Below, in pieces: positions 1 to 12,300 of a stretch of 64,000 nucleotides of DNA. The notes below the pieces were generated by a model, which was given only the letters and a program-made list of their open reading frames with translations, made no database searches and was not told the DNA's origin. The first letter of the stretch is position 1; every line of letters starts with the position of its first letter. Position numbers and translations under genes: made by a program. Origin of the DNA: Klebsormidium nitens (taxonomy: Eukaryota; Streptophyta; Klebsormidiophyceae; Klebsormidiales; Klebsormidiaceae); assembly GCA_000708835.1 (NCBI GenBank), contig DF237328.1, forward strand, positions 1-64,000, given 5' to 3'.

Positions 1-134
1 TTTAACGCAGCAAGGAGGCAATCTGAGGTGCTTCTGAGCTTAAACGACTAGGCTCTGACATTCTGCGTACTCCGTGGCGGAGAAGCTCAGTTCTGAACCT
101 CCACTGCATTGGCCTTTGGCACTAGACATAAGCG

Positions 135-1061
135 ATGAGCAATCCAGAGGCTATGGCAGAAAACCACAGCGTGGCGGAGCCCGCCATCGCCTCTGTCTTT
201 GACATGCTGATGCAACGCCTGTCCGACTTGGAGCAAGCTGCGGACTTTGTTCGCCGGAATGAAATTTACCGCCAGTCCGGAATACGTGGCCGGCTGTTCC
301 CAGAGCTCTTTGAGATGAAAGCGGACCGGATAGTTAAGCATTTTGAGGAGGACTCTGTCTCAGGTGTCTTTGTTCGCTGTAGCTTGGAGGGGGCAAGCAT
401 GACCAATCACATTTTTGAGGGTTTCATGAAAAGAGGTGAGCATCAGGACGTCCTTCAACCGGACGTTTTGGACAAACTCAGGAAGAAGTTTGGACAGGAT
501 GCGGACTGCAGCAAGAAGCAGTGGGCCGACCTGGGGACCACCAGACCGGCAGACTTCCCAACAATCGGGGACGAGGTCACTTCGCGGATAGTCAGGAAGC
601 AATTCCCACAAGTCCAGCTTTATGTCGCTGACGAGGCCTCTGCGCGCTTCTATCTGTCCTTCAGAGGACCCCAGCCCATCTTAGAAGCATGTGTGGTGGT
701 GGAGAGTATTTTGCAATTTGTGAGCATGAAAAGAGAGGGTCTATCTATCCACCTTTTCCAACCTCTCATTGTGCCTCCAAGCGAGCCGGACGTGAGTGCC
801 CCCGAAGTAAGTTTTGCCTGCTTGACTCCCCCCTTGGTGTCCCCACATCAGATGAGCCGCAGGTATTGGGAGGGCGTGAAAGACATGATTGGACGAACAT
901 TTGATCCGCTCAGCAGGCTTAGGATGAAGGACATCATGGTGGATATGCTGAGAAACCCGGATCTTCGGGGCGGCTTTAGTGATTACGATGACATCCGGGC
1001 AGAGTTCGCCTGGGAGGGCGTGTCCGATGTCCTGACGCAACTGGAAGAACTGAATGTTTAG
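135..1061 (+). CDS. intronless orphan protein, 308 aa
   Basis: This open frame of 308 codons has no recognisable splice sites and starts at the first ATG after a stop-rich leader. I do not recognise the family. The protein is soluble-looking: no signal peptide, no membrane segment, mixed acidic and basic composition, with an acidic C-terminus rich in Leu/Glu after a WEG motif. The N-terminal 60 residues are predicted to be helical (LSDLEQAADFVRRNEIYR). Codon use is even and GC-rich like the exons of its neighbours, and the frame is much longer than any other unspliced frame in non-coding parts of the window, which is why I take it as a gene. It stands alone, with 1.3 kb of empty DNA before the convergent P58IPK gene. 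An alternative is a retrocopy of a spliced gene. No poly-A tract or target duplication is evident. Confidence 0.65.
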   Translation: MSNPEAMAENHSVAEPAIASVFDMLMQRLSDLEQAADFVRRNEIYRQSGIRGRLFPELFEMKADRIVKHFEEDSVSGVFVRCSLEGASMTNHIFEGFMKRGEHQDVLQPDVLDKLRKKFGQDADCSKKQWADLGTTRPADFPTIGDEVTSRIVRKQFPQVQLYVADEASARFYLSFRGPQPILEACVVVESILQFVSMKREGLSIHLFQPLIVPPSEPDVSAPEVSFACLTPPLVSPHQMSRRYWEGVKDMIGRTFDPLSRLRMKDIMVDMLRNPDLRGGFSDYDDIRAEFAWEGVSDVLTQLEELNV

Positions 1062-2426
1062 TGGGTAAAGTACGGTCTCTCGGCTCAACAGCTTTCTGGC
1101 TATGGTTAGGCGTGTTCAATGACCAGATCAATATAATGCATTCCTGGTCGAATGAGAATTTGCAAATAGTGGAATAGACTGAAATCATCAAACGGCTTTC
1201 AAGTCGTTGCATCCGCTTTCAGTAAATTTAGCTCTGCATTTGACGTTTCTAGGTTGGAAAGGTCAAGCGCTGGACTCGACATTTCTCATCATCATACTGC
1301 CGCCGCCGCCATGCATTTCGTGCCGCATGTAGCAACTTCACACCGATTGACGTTTTGCTGGTCAACGTAGAAGTCAGAGCCGCCAAGCGAACTTAGACGA
1401 TTGAATGTACTGGCTAGAAGTATACTCATGGTTGAACCGTGACTTACCTGTTGCATGCCGCAATTAACGAATTTCTTGCATGATGCATGTTTGGAAGCAA
1501 GCTGTATCTTAAGCTTGTGTATCCTAAAGTTCACAAACTTGGAAGCTCGAGTCGGACCGCGGGCTAGTAAACTGGCGGCACGGTATAGGCCATATCATAT
1601 CATAAATGGCATGAGATATGATCGAATATATGAGATCTCATGCAGGTAGCTGGCCGCCACTGCTTAATACCGAGTACTAACATTCATGGTCGACTCAACT
1701 GCACTCAGTGCTTACTTGATTAGTATCAGATCCGATCTATAGGTGCGGCCAGTAAAGCGCCGGCGCGTGCTTGGCTGGCCAGCTTAGTACGGTATAGTGT
1801 GCGGGCTGCAGCATGCGTTGACCGGCCAGTCAGTGACTTGAGAATGATTGCACATGCAATCAAATGCCCGCATACGTGAAATGGCGGCGGAGGTACCTTC
1901 CATATCTTGCATCAGTGCAACCTCAGGGCCTACGCGTGCATAAATGGTCGACCAATTTCCCCCACCCGCAAGAAGTCCTAGCTTGTGGCATGGCTATGGG
2001 GACAGTCTTGGGACTCCGGGATACTATCAAAAAGCTCCCAGGCACGTCTTCCGACTAGATGATGATGATCAGAATCTTAGCTATGCAAGAGGACTATCCG
2101 AGCTTCAGTGTTGCACGTCTCAAAAGTCGAAAGTTTGACATCGATTGCCACCACCATCAGTGCATAATTGATTTGCCACCACAATTGGCGCAAAATCTCA
2201 CAAGAAGTCCGATTGACCCAGCAAGTCGAACCATTTCATTCAAATATTTTTTGAATTTGTTTTGTGTCGGCACAAGCTCATCGCTAGTGCCAACACGCAT
2301 CCCCTTGTCCAGCGAATCCTCGTACTTCCGAAGGCAGTCCATTCAGAGAATGTCTCAATCGACTTTCGTGTAACAAGACAAGTGAGAGTAACTAGAGCAC
2401 ACAGGAAGTCAAATGTGCGACCGTAA
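1062..2426. other. intergenic region, no gene seen
   Basis: The stretch contains no frame that looks coding and no splice-compatible exon. It holds an imperfect AT-rich palindrome at 1610-1642 (CATGAGAT and its complement ATCTCATG, 17 nt apart). The region just before 2427 should carry the 3' UTR of P58IPK, which ends here on the minus strand. Confidence 0.6.
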
Positions 2427-5400
2427 TCAGCCCCATTGGAAATGGAATTGCTGACCGCCACCGCCTCCGAATGGCCCACCGAAGGGTCCGCCAAACGGTC
2501 CCCCAGGGTGCCCTTGTTGCGGCTCTAAGTCCTCCCCTCGGTCGTACCGTCCTTTCTTCTCCTCATCGCCCAAGACCTTCACGACAAGGACGGTCTATTT
2601 GACAAGTTTACAACTTTTCAAGCGGTGTGACAAAGGCATGCTCTGAGCAGTCCACCCACTTGACCGAAAGCTGCCCGCACCAAACGATAAGTACACTTTT
2701 CTGCAACAGAATCTCGAGGGTGACGTGATCGGCAAGGTCCGGTTGAAGGAAATAAAGCTGACTGAGCAAGGAGACGAATGCTCAAGCTGCACGGCCGTGT
2801 GGGGGCGATTCCCGGCAGGGCAAGAGCTCAAAGGGCGCTTCGCTTAGTCTGCTCAGTCAAAACGGAGAGCAATGCAATAGCGTACTGGCTGGCTTTACTT
2901 CGATACGGCTTGCTGCCCCCGTGAGATGGCGCATTAGGCTCCCAAAAAATAGAAGTTGTCTGGCATATATGACCGAGTCGCAGCGTTAATCTCACCTCGT
3001 ACGCTTCCGCCACCTCTTGAAACTTTCTCGACGCCTCCTCTTGCTGGCCGGGGTTCTTATCTGCAGGGCGTAGCGATCACAATCAGACCCCATTTCGCTT
3101 TCCGTTTGACGAAGGCATAAGCGGGTTGTACCAACATTTGAGATTCGTAATCTGGAAGACGTCAAATCTGGTGTGCCGCCCGGTGACCTTGCAGTAATGC
3201 TCCAAGCCCACCCGCTTGTCAGATGCGTGTCCAACAACTACAACCAACACTCTGAACAGCAGCCATTCATGTCCTGAGTTCGCAGAGGACGTGAACAGAG
3301 AACTAATACATCAACAACTCAGTCGACGATTGCGAAATTAAAATCATGTGGGAAGGAAGCAGACGAAGATGACTGAATGGGAAGCAGCGGGAGCAAGTCA
3401 GGTCAACAAGAAATGTTACTGGGTCAGTTTTTTCAAGCCCAAGTCGAACGACCAACAACAGCACTGCAAATACGATGCAACCTCAGCTGGGTGATGTCAA
3501 ATCTTTCCAAAGCACAAAGCAAGTCCAAGCTCAGAGTAACGTTGTTTGTACCGATGCTTGTTCGACTTTATTTGGGTAACCCTGTCATCTTACCTGGATG
3601 GTACTGGATCGCCAGCCGCTTATACGCCTTTTTGATATCCACCGCACTCGCGATTTTACTCAACCCGAGTATCTTATAATAGTCCTTCCGTTTGCTGATC
3701 TTCAGCTTTTGCTCCGCGTTCATAAGCGCCTGCCTCAGCCCGTGGTCCTGCGGGTTCTTCTGCACGGCCGCCTTGTAATCCGCGACCGCGCCGTCAAAAT
3801 CTTCCACGAGCAGCCTAGCCTCAGCCCGCTGCAACAAACCCTCTAGACTTCCCTCCTCCATTTCCAAGAACGCCCCACACTCCCGTAACGCATCCTGCCC
3901 TTTGCTCAGCTTTACGAAGCTCTTGCAAAGACCCAATCTGAGCTTCTTCACGTGGAGGGTGTGATTGGAATCGACCTCGATCGCAGACTGGTACTCTTCG
4001 ATTGCAACGCGGAACTTGTTTGCGGCAAATGCTTCCTCTGCGGCCTTTGTTCTCTTGTCGAGCAGCTTCGCCTTCCGATACTCCTTCTTCAACTCGGAGT
4101 GCTCGGGATCGGAGCGGAGGCCCCGCTGAAAGTGCCTGCAAAAACGGAGGATGCTGTCAGCTTAAAGGTTACTGAGGTCAACTTCGCCTTGCGCTCTTAC
4201 CCGGAGTGCTCAGGATTGGAGCGAAGGCCCCGCTGGAAGTATCTGCGAAAAAGGAGGATGATGTCAGCTTCGAACGCTCCTGACGTCAGCTTTGCCCTGC
4301 AGATTTACCTCTTCAACTCGGAGTGCTCGGGATCGGAGAGGAGTCCCGGCTGAGAGTGCCTGCGGAAAAAGAGGATGACGTCAGCTTCGAAAGCCTCTGA
4401 CATCAGCTTCGCCTTCCGATTGTCCTCCTTCAAGTCGGGATCGGAGCGGAGGCCCCGCTGGAAGTGCCTGCGAAAAACGGAGGATGACGTCAGCTTCAGG
4501 TGCTACTGACGCCACTGGTCAACTTCGCCTTGCGTTACCCGTCAAATTCGGATTGCTTGGAACTGACGCTGAGGCGCCCCTGAAGGCACCTGCAGGAGAA
4601 GAAATTACGCTCGGATGGAGGGGTCAGCGCCACCGCAGATGACGTCAGCTTTATCCAAGTTTGACTCATGCAACCTGAATCGAAGTGGAGTCCGTGCTGA
4701 AGGTACTCACGGAACATTCTGCAGATCGGTATTCACTGCAGTAAAGCACACCGCACAGCAAGCAGCTTGAGGTGCCTCATCTTTGTGCGAACGCGGTGCA
4801 ATGAGTTGGCGGAAGACCAAACAAGGGGATGGCCCCTGAGGCAACAGCTAAAACGAAAGGGCGGGATAAGGAAGGACGGCAGAAAATGCTGACCACACAA
4901 TCAATCCACCGAGCATGGACGCAAAAGGTAAGAGGAATATGTGGCCAAGTGTCAGAGCATGCTCGCCAGACGGTAAGCAGTCCTGCTCGAGTTTCGTTTG
5001 CTCACCTCGATACACTTCGACCGACGAGAACAAACAGGGCGACCATTTACCGCAAACTCAGAGCGACAACGTACCGGAAGGCCAAATCGTTGTTGCCCAG
5101 GTACCAGCGGCCCCGCCTTCCAAACGCGAAAGAAAGTGGGGCGACCAATTGCGCCTGACTGAGATTGCAAACGTACCTGATGGCCAAATCGTGGTCGCCC
5201 AAGTAGAAGTAGCCCCGTCCGCGCAGCAGGAGCGCCTCGAGATGGTTCTCCTCCACCTTTAGTACCTTCCCGATCTCGGTCACTACCCCGTCGAAGTCGC
5301 GTCTGTCGTAGAGGATGCGCGACTTCATCATCAAGGCCTGTAGACGAAGCATAAAGGATGAAAAGTCAGTGGAACCTGTGACCAAAAGTGTTAAAACGGA

Positions 5401-8400
5401 TAAGGGTCTTTTGTTGTTCCGATGATCGTCAAAACCAGTGCTCGATAAGGTCCGAGAAGAAGCGGCGGCCGTCAGATTCGCGCTTGTCGTAGAGATGTGC
5501 GACTTCATCACCAGCGCCTGAAGACGGGGGCGAACAGGATGGAGACTTGAGAAGCGAAAAGGCACGCAAACCAAACGGAACATGATCCGAATGTTCCCCT
5601 GGTGGTCGGAACAACCTCAAAGGACCTTTGGTAAGTCGCGATGGCCGGGGAGATCAAACTTCTTTTTGTCCAGAACTTGAGATCGTCAAATCCTTCGCTG
5701 GTTCTTTGCAGATGGACGATCTAACACGCATCGGGGCCTACAAGTAGCCGTCCCTTCTGGAGGATGTTAGTTGAAGCTAGCTTTCAAGTTGTTGAACCAA
5801 CATTGGAAAGGTTACATTGATATACTTTTACAGGCTTGGAAGTGCGAACTTTCAAATATCGGGGATTCGGGAGTAACGATGGTAGAGAACGGCTTCGGGA
5901 CTCGCAAAATTGTCGATCATTTTAAGAGTCCCAGATCAACGTTGGGACTCTCGAACCACTAGCGTCGATCGTCGAACTTCACACACCAACAGCTTCGCGG
6001 GTTTTACAGCTTCTCACAATCTGTTTCAGATGTTCTCCCCCACCGATCCATGAAAGAGTTGCAGCAAGCCAATGTAACAACAATCTGACCACTGGTACAA
6101 GTCTCTTCCTTAAGAGAGTCCCGGACATTCTCATAATGGCAAATAAGACTTTGTTATTACTCCAGACTCTCTTAACACGTTTCGGTGTGGAACAGGCAGC
6201 AGAAAACGAGGCTAAAAGCTGAAAGCGCCATGTTGCTGCCAATAGAATCTGTTACTTGATGCACTCTCTGCGGTAAGATTCAACTGAAAGGTCCAAAGGC
6301 TCATTGTGAGTACAATCTCTTCACACAACGTCGTAATCAGCCAATTGGAGTGCGAACAACGGTGCAAACATTGCCGCTGCACTCACCTCGACGCACTCCG
6401 GCGCGTACTCGAGCGTAACTCGATCCAGGTGCCCCAGTGCAGACTCCGCGTCTCCCCGGTCGAGAAAGATTGCTGCATAGCCCAGGCTCTTTTGCGCCTC
6501 GTCCGTTTCGGAGAGCGCTTGAGAAGCGCCCTTGTGGCCGGGCCGCAATGACAACACTTGAGTGAAGTCTCGGATGGCTTCATCGAATCTGAGAAGTGGA
6601 TTTGAGACAGATTGGGAAAGGCATCTAGTCACAGCTTCGACAAAGCATCACGAGAGTGGGGGAGTCCTTTGGCCCGGGCCGCAATGACAACACTTGCTGG
6701 AAGTCTCGGATGACTTCATCGAATCTGAGAAGACGGATTTGAGACGCAATAGAAAAGGCATCTAGTCACAGCTTCCACGGAGCAGAAACAAGAGTGGGGG
6801 AGTCCTTCTGGCCGGGCCGCAACGACAAGACTTGAGTGAAGTTCCGGATGGCTTCATCAAACCTGAAAGAGTGGATTTGAAAGGGGATCGAAAAGGCCTT
6901 CGCTTACAGCTTCGAAAGTGCAGCGGAACGTCTCCAGTCCTTTGGCGGTACAGTGAGGAAATAAGGTTCGAGGATTGATTGACAAAGTGCCAACCAGGAA
7001 CAACACGTCTTCCAATCTAGAACGGATTCATCGGATTTGGATGAAGGATGGTTCTTGAAAACGGGTTAGATTGGTGTCCTCAAGCAAAAGTGGGTGTAAA
7101 GTGGGCCCGGAAACGAAATTAACGAAAGGGCTGCAGAAAGTTACGGAGGGGCCAACCAAGAAGCCCCGGCGCTCAACAACCTCTTGCCAAGAGTTAAGTT
7201 CATTGGAGAAGCTTGTGGTTTAAGATTCCGCACGCACCTCCCAACCTGCCGCAACAGCTTGCCCCGATGCAGAAACCCCTGCACAAAACTTGTGTCCACA
7301 GTGACGGCTTTATCTAGATCCTTGAGCGCATCGCCGTTCTTCCGCTGGTGCAGCAGGGCTGCTGCTCGCTTGGTGTAACCCAGCGCCGTGTTTGGATCCG
7401 CATCTGCACAAGAATATAGACTGCTTATGTACAGCTGCCATAGCTGGCATAGTTGTCGAGGTCACACGCAACCATCTTATCTTGGTTCATGGCATAGACA
7501 CAGCTTTAACCGTCAGGTGACTGCTGTACACTTATGAAGGAATCGGAAGCCAGATCAGAGCATATTGTGTGGAGGGGCGTCGATACGCAAGCAACACAAG
7601 TCTATACACAGGTCTAAACACAAGGTGATACTGCTAATCATCTGCTGACTGTGAGCGTTTCGCACCAAGAGTCTAGGACTTGCCTTTGGTCCTACTTCCC
7701 CTGCTGTCTAACTCTGTTTGAAAAGTGACCATGAGCATGATCTTAGACAAGTGTATTGGCGTCACATGATGGATCTTGGTGGCCCTTGCTCTCACCTATA
7801 AAAGCGCTGTAATGCTGTATGGCGGCGGTCCATTCCCCTCTCGCAATCGCTGAGTCACCTGCCTGCAAGAAGGAACCTGCAGGGAACGAATAGTTGGAAT
7901 CAAAAGTACGGGGAAAATAGTGAACAAGTTTGATAGCCACTCTTCTGCTCTCAGAGTGAGCAGGCGAAAGACTAGGCAAACTTCTAGGGTTTGAATCATG
8001 GCCAGCGGTTGAGAGTGACAGCAGAATGCCCCACGAAGGGTCTGATTTTACCTAGAGCAATTAACAATCTGAGAGGAGGAGATAGGAAAGGCAGAACAAT
8101 CACAATGCAACAAACCAATACAGTATCTAATGCAACATTTATGCAGGATGTCTGGGTCTTGAAATTTAAAAGTCTGTGAGCCGTGAAATGTATGAGTTAC
8201 AAAACACAATACGTTCTCATATAGCAGCAACCGCAAGGACACGATGCAGCCCCGCCCTACCACCACTTGATCCCCGTGTCTTTCTTCTTGCACTGTTAAG
8301 CATCTCTTGGCTGGTCACAATGCTTTGCTTCTTGAGCAATGCCCGATTGTACTGGACACATTATCCCATATGCAAACTGAATATGCTTGGAGATCTCAAT

Positions 8401-8543
8401 TCAAATATGCTTGACTTTTAGGGGGGATCCCTTGCAATGCTTGAAGTACAGCACAACCAAAGGACCGCTGACTCACCTGCATCTATGCAAGAGACCTGCC
8501 ACGCCCGGACGAGAAGCAACAATGGAAGGAGAATGACCGCCAT
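2427..8543 (-). CDS. P58IPK: P58IPK / DNAJC3 ER co-chaperone (TPR plus J domain), 8 exons
   Basis: Exons in transcript order: 8543-8477, 7858-7796, 7403-7238, 6588-6387, 5337-5177, 4135-3594, 3060-2996, 2576-2427. The joined length is 1416 nt, 471 aa, with all phases consistent. Residues 1-19 form a signal peptide (MAVILLPLLLLVRAW). TPR-type helices fill residues 23-365. The J domain spans about 370-432 with HPD at 399-401, split by an intron after the first base of the Asp codon. A Gly/Phe-rich tail (repeated GGPF) ends in QFHFQWG. In animals and plants this protein sits in the ER lumen, binds unfolded clients through the TPRs and passes them to BiP through the J domain. There is no KDEL-type retrieval signal. 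Arabidopsis P58IPK is close in length. The start is the only ATG giving a signal peptide in frame. The gene is divergent from the PILS gene. Its introns contain four arrays of duplicated exon edges. Confidence 0.95.
4136..4720 (-). repeat. tandem copies of P58IPK exon 6 5' edge
   Basis: The junction at 4135 (first base of exon 6) recurs upstream in the intron at about 4242, 4359, 4467, 4589 and 4706, every 107-122 bp. Each copy carries the acceptor region and the start of the exon (coding for HFQRGLRSDPEHSE in the parent), followed by intron sequence with a repeated GATGACGTCAGCTT-like block. The copies are diverged and cannot replace the parent in frame. Confidence 0.85.
5060..5176 (-). repeat. 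duplicate of P58IPK exon 5 3' edge with donor
   Basis: The last 50 or so bases of exon 5 and its donor (GT at 5176-5175) are repeated about 102 bp downstream, with the copied junction at about 5075. The copied donor still reads GGTACGTTG. Confidence 0.75.
5338..5535 (-). repeat. duplicate of P58IPK exon 5 5' edge with acceptor
   Basis: About 80 bases of exon 5 plus the acceptor recur about 180 bp upstream, with the junction at about 5517. The same exon therefore has copied edges on both sides. Confidence 0.75.
6589..6900 (-). repeat. tandem copies of P58IPK exon 4 5' edge
   Basis: The exon 4 acceptor and the first 55 or so exon bases recur with junctions at about 6724 and 6862 (136-138 bp period). 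A weaker third trace lies near 7037. Confidence 0.85.
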
Positions 8544-9324
8544 TCTTTGTGGTAAACGTGAAGCATGAGATCATGAAGCTCTTCAAACACGACGCTGTGA
8601 ATTGCGTCTGGCAACACCTCTACCGATTAACCCTCGTTGTGAGAATGTTCAGATGCTGCAGGGGACGTCGGGCCGTCCGACTCCGATGGCCAATAATGAG
8701 GCGCTCTTCTGGCGCTGAACTTCCACGAATGCCATTCCGATCTGCTTGCTTGAACTCGAGGCGCTCGCGAGGCTGAAGCCTCATGAGGCATGAGCGGAAA
8801 CACGGAACGGAAGAGCTCTTCGATTTTGCCGGAAGGGGAACTGGACCGGAACTACCTACATGCGTTCCGGGCGTTCCGCTGTTCCGTTCAGACTCCACCT
8901 TCAGACGCGGGCCGTGCAGCGTTGCTCACAAACAGGCATATGTCCAGAGCTCTGCAGAGTCCCTATATGCGGCTGCCAATGGCGGACGGAGGCGTGTGCG
9001 GGGTGAAGAGCGCTGCTATGAAGGGTTGCCCTGCCATGAGCTGCTCAAACCAGAGCAGCTTACAGATTTCGCAGCATTGGGCCAGATCTGAAGGATGAGC
9101 TTTGAATCGGACGCTACTAATTTCCATGCAGCCAAACAGGGAAGATTAGGGTTTCATGCTCATGCGTGGTAAAATAAAGCCCCAGAGGAGCCTTTCTCTT
9201 CTGAAATTTGTAGTAAGTTAGTGTAGATACTCCTTCCTCCTATTTGAAATGTATCCAAGCCTTCTCCTGAAAGATTTCAGAACGTAGAACCGTCTCCTTA
9301 CGTTCAATAGGGCCTGAGAACAAG
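8544..9324. promoter_or_regulatory. shared divergent promoter of P58IPK and PILS
   Basis: 781 bp separate the start codons of two divergent genes, so both promoters and 5' leaders must lie here. A perfect 12-bp palindrome GCCTCATGAGGC is at 8778-8789, inside a purine/pyrimidine-symmetric stretch that also contains GAGGCTGAAGCCTC. I looked for an ER-stress element (CCAAT-N9-CCACG) and did not find one with correct spacing. Confidence 0.6.
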
Positions 9325-12300
9325 ATGGCCACCTCGATGGGGTTCTGGGCCGTTGTTGGAACGGCCTGCTATCCTGTGGGGAAGGTCCTGCTTCTGTGCC
9401 TAGTCGGAGCATTTCTAGCAAACCACCGGATGAATAAGTTCCCTGTAGAAGCAAGGAAGCACATGAACCATATGGTGTTTATGGTCTTTACCCCTGCACT
9501 CGTCTTCATCAACTTGGGGCCGGCGGTCACCATCAAAACGCTTCTTCAGTGGTGGTAAGTGACTTCCCTGAGAACTGGCCAGCTTGCATGTCTGGTGAAT
9601 ATCGTTGAGACTCTCTCCATGCACAAGCTATCTCCCTTGCTTTCCACATGTTAATTGGACTGACTGGACTAGTCCAATTTGCTCTAAGTTTCGGGCAAAT
9701 GTTTAACACCGAAAGGATGTAAGCAGCCAGTTTCTGCTGCATGCCAGTTGACGCTGAATTGCTGCTCCTTTTTGAGGACCCGAAAACCAAGCGTCATTCA
9801 CGCAAGGAAGGAAGGCTTCTCCACAAGCATACGCTGTTGGCCTTTGGGATTTCAATCTCATTTTCACCAATCCTCTGTTCACCCTGGGAAGAGCAGCCTT
9901 TTCAAGCTGAGAAGGATCATTCTTTTGCGTCCCACCAGCTCATCTGGTTCATGGAGCTTACTTACAAGCTGGGTCCATGCACATCAAAGCCTTGACATAC
10001 AGAAGTGTCCTTTGATGTTTTGTTAGGGAGCTTGGTACTCTTGCTTTCGCGTCCACCAACAGTGGCGCCGTTGTTTCCATCTTCAGCCCCCACTTCCATC
10101 AAAGTTATACCTTGAGATGATTCAAGAAGAAAAAGATGCCCTGATCATTGTGTGTGCCGACCTGGTCTTCTGCTTTTAAAGTCGCAGCCGCAGAGTCCTT
10201 TGCTTTGGGAGGGATCCTATTTCCGGCTCAATGTCGCTTTGTGCACTGAACGGAGACTTCGCTACAAGAAGAGCCACTCCGCGAGGTAGCGAAGTCGACT
10301 CTGACACTTCATTGACTCCTTACCCGTAGCGGGTGCCAATTTCACTGCCCCCATCCTGCAGGTTTATGCCTTTCAGCGTACTCCTCAACTCAGTCATTGG
10401 ATTCGGCCTCGGCCACCTCGTCGTTGCCGTCACAAAACCTCCTCCGCACCTAGTTAGGACGACAGTTGCGTGCTGTACCATCGGAAACATGGGGAATCTG
10501 CCGCTGGTTCTTATCACTGCGATTTGCGCAAACTCGGGATCAATATTTGGGGCGCATTGCTCCACTCAAGGCGTGGCTTACACGTCATACGGAATGCTGG
10601 TGAGCCCACCGATCTCGACCCTGTTTGTCTTGGAAATCTGGCGTCAGCTGATTATTCATGTTTTTCTCCAACTGGCAATCTCGAACCAGGTGTCTCTTCT
10701 ATCATTACAATCTGTGGACACGGAGACTGCAAACTATTTACTTCGTCGCAGCTGGACTCAAAGCCCCTCAGTAACCCCAACCATCCCAGGTTATCAACGA
10801 TTTACTCCTTAGATACTAACCCATATCTGAAGACCAGATGAAGAAGTATTCGGCCATCCGCACTCCCTCAGGGAGTGCAGGGCCAAAAGTGACTCGGGTT
10901 TGAGTTTCCTACACTCTGGTTGACCTCTGCCGATGCCCTTACCCACAGATGGCCGTCATCGTCATGTGGTCATTCATCTACAACTATCTAGAAAGCCCCG
11001 GGAAGAGCGGGGAGCAACACCAGCTCTACGAGATGCTCAACCTTTCTCCCCACGAAACTCCGCGAGTCCCAACCCTTGAGGACGGCGATCCAAATCTAGG
11101 AGCCAAAAGCCCCGCTACGAAAGGTCTGTTGCAGTCGGACTCTTCCGCAGGGGGGGCAGGAGCAGAGGCGGAATTCGGGGGGGTAAGCCAAAGTAGCCAC
11201 GATAGAAGTAGTGATAGAACAGGGGGCTTGCGAGAATCGGCACCGGCAGGGTTCAGCGAGGGGGTTGATTTGGCAGGAGAAAGTCGGGGGTGGAGGGAGC
11301 ACTGGGGGACATGTCAACGGTGGCTAAGGCAACTGAAGTGGGATAAGATGTTCACGCCGCCAGTCTGCGGGGTGGTAAGTACAAAGCTTCTGCTTTTCAT
11401 ATTTTCCCCGAGGGACCCCTTATGTTGCGGAGGTCCGAGTTGAGGCAGCGGTTTTTGGTTCGAGGCAGAGAGTGGAAGTATGGAAGGTGTTGGTGGATGC
11501 ATTTGTGTGGGAGCGCCCTCTGTTCACAGAATCGCTGACAAAGTTGGTGCGAATCTATCACCCTACAAGTACGTTGGCCATGCGTGGCAGATGAGTTGAA
11601 GATGACGAAATGCAGAGGGGGAACCTAAAGGAAGCATCTGAGGAGCTGACGGTTGTCAAGTTCTGACAAAATTGGTTACTGTTGGGGTTTTCCTCACGAG
11701 AATACTTGATTGTGTCACGAGAGAGCGTGCGGGTATGAACCTCGGTGGCTGGATAAGCTCTTGACGCTCGATTCGGGTTGTCGCAACCACGACCTGCCTG
11801 TCTGAGACGGCATAGTTTTGGTTGGAGTCCGTTTGCGACCCGCCGGAGTCCGTAGTATCAGCTTCGACATCACAGGCTTCAGCGTTTGGAAATTCAATAA
11901 GCTGCACGCTTTTTTGTTGGTCGTATATGCGTGACGATTCTATCAAAGCCCATACAACTGAACGAATGACAGACGCAATCTCTTTGAGCCATTGGAGCAC
12001 AGACCCTCAGAGCATTTGCTGCCGAATTTTTCGAGTCCTGAAATTCGGACTGCTGAAGATACAATGCGTCAGAACATCATGCCCACTGTAAAGGCTCCGA
12101 CGGACGGCCGCCAAGTCAAAGATCATGACGACACTTCCAGAGCCTCCACTTCTCTTGTTTTCAAGACTACCCGTGCTGCAAGATTGCGTAAGAAACGCGG
12201 GGCTTGGTCTGTGCAGATCTGTGCAATTGTGGTGGGCGGGACCGACCCTCTCCAGGACGTGTTCTTTGGGGCGAATGCGTGGCTCAAGCTACTGACTGAC

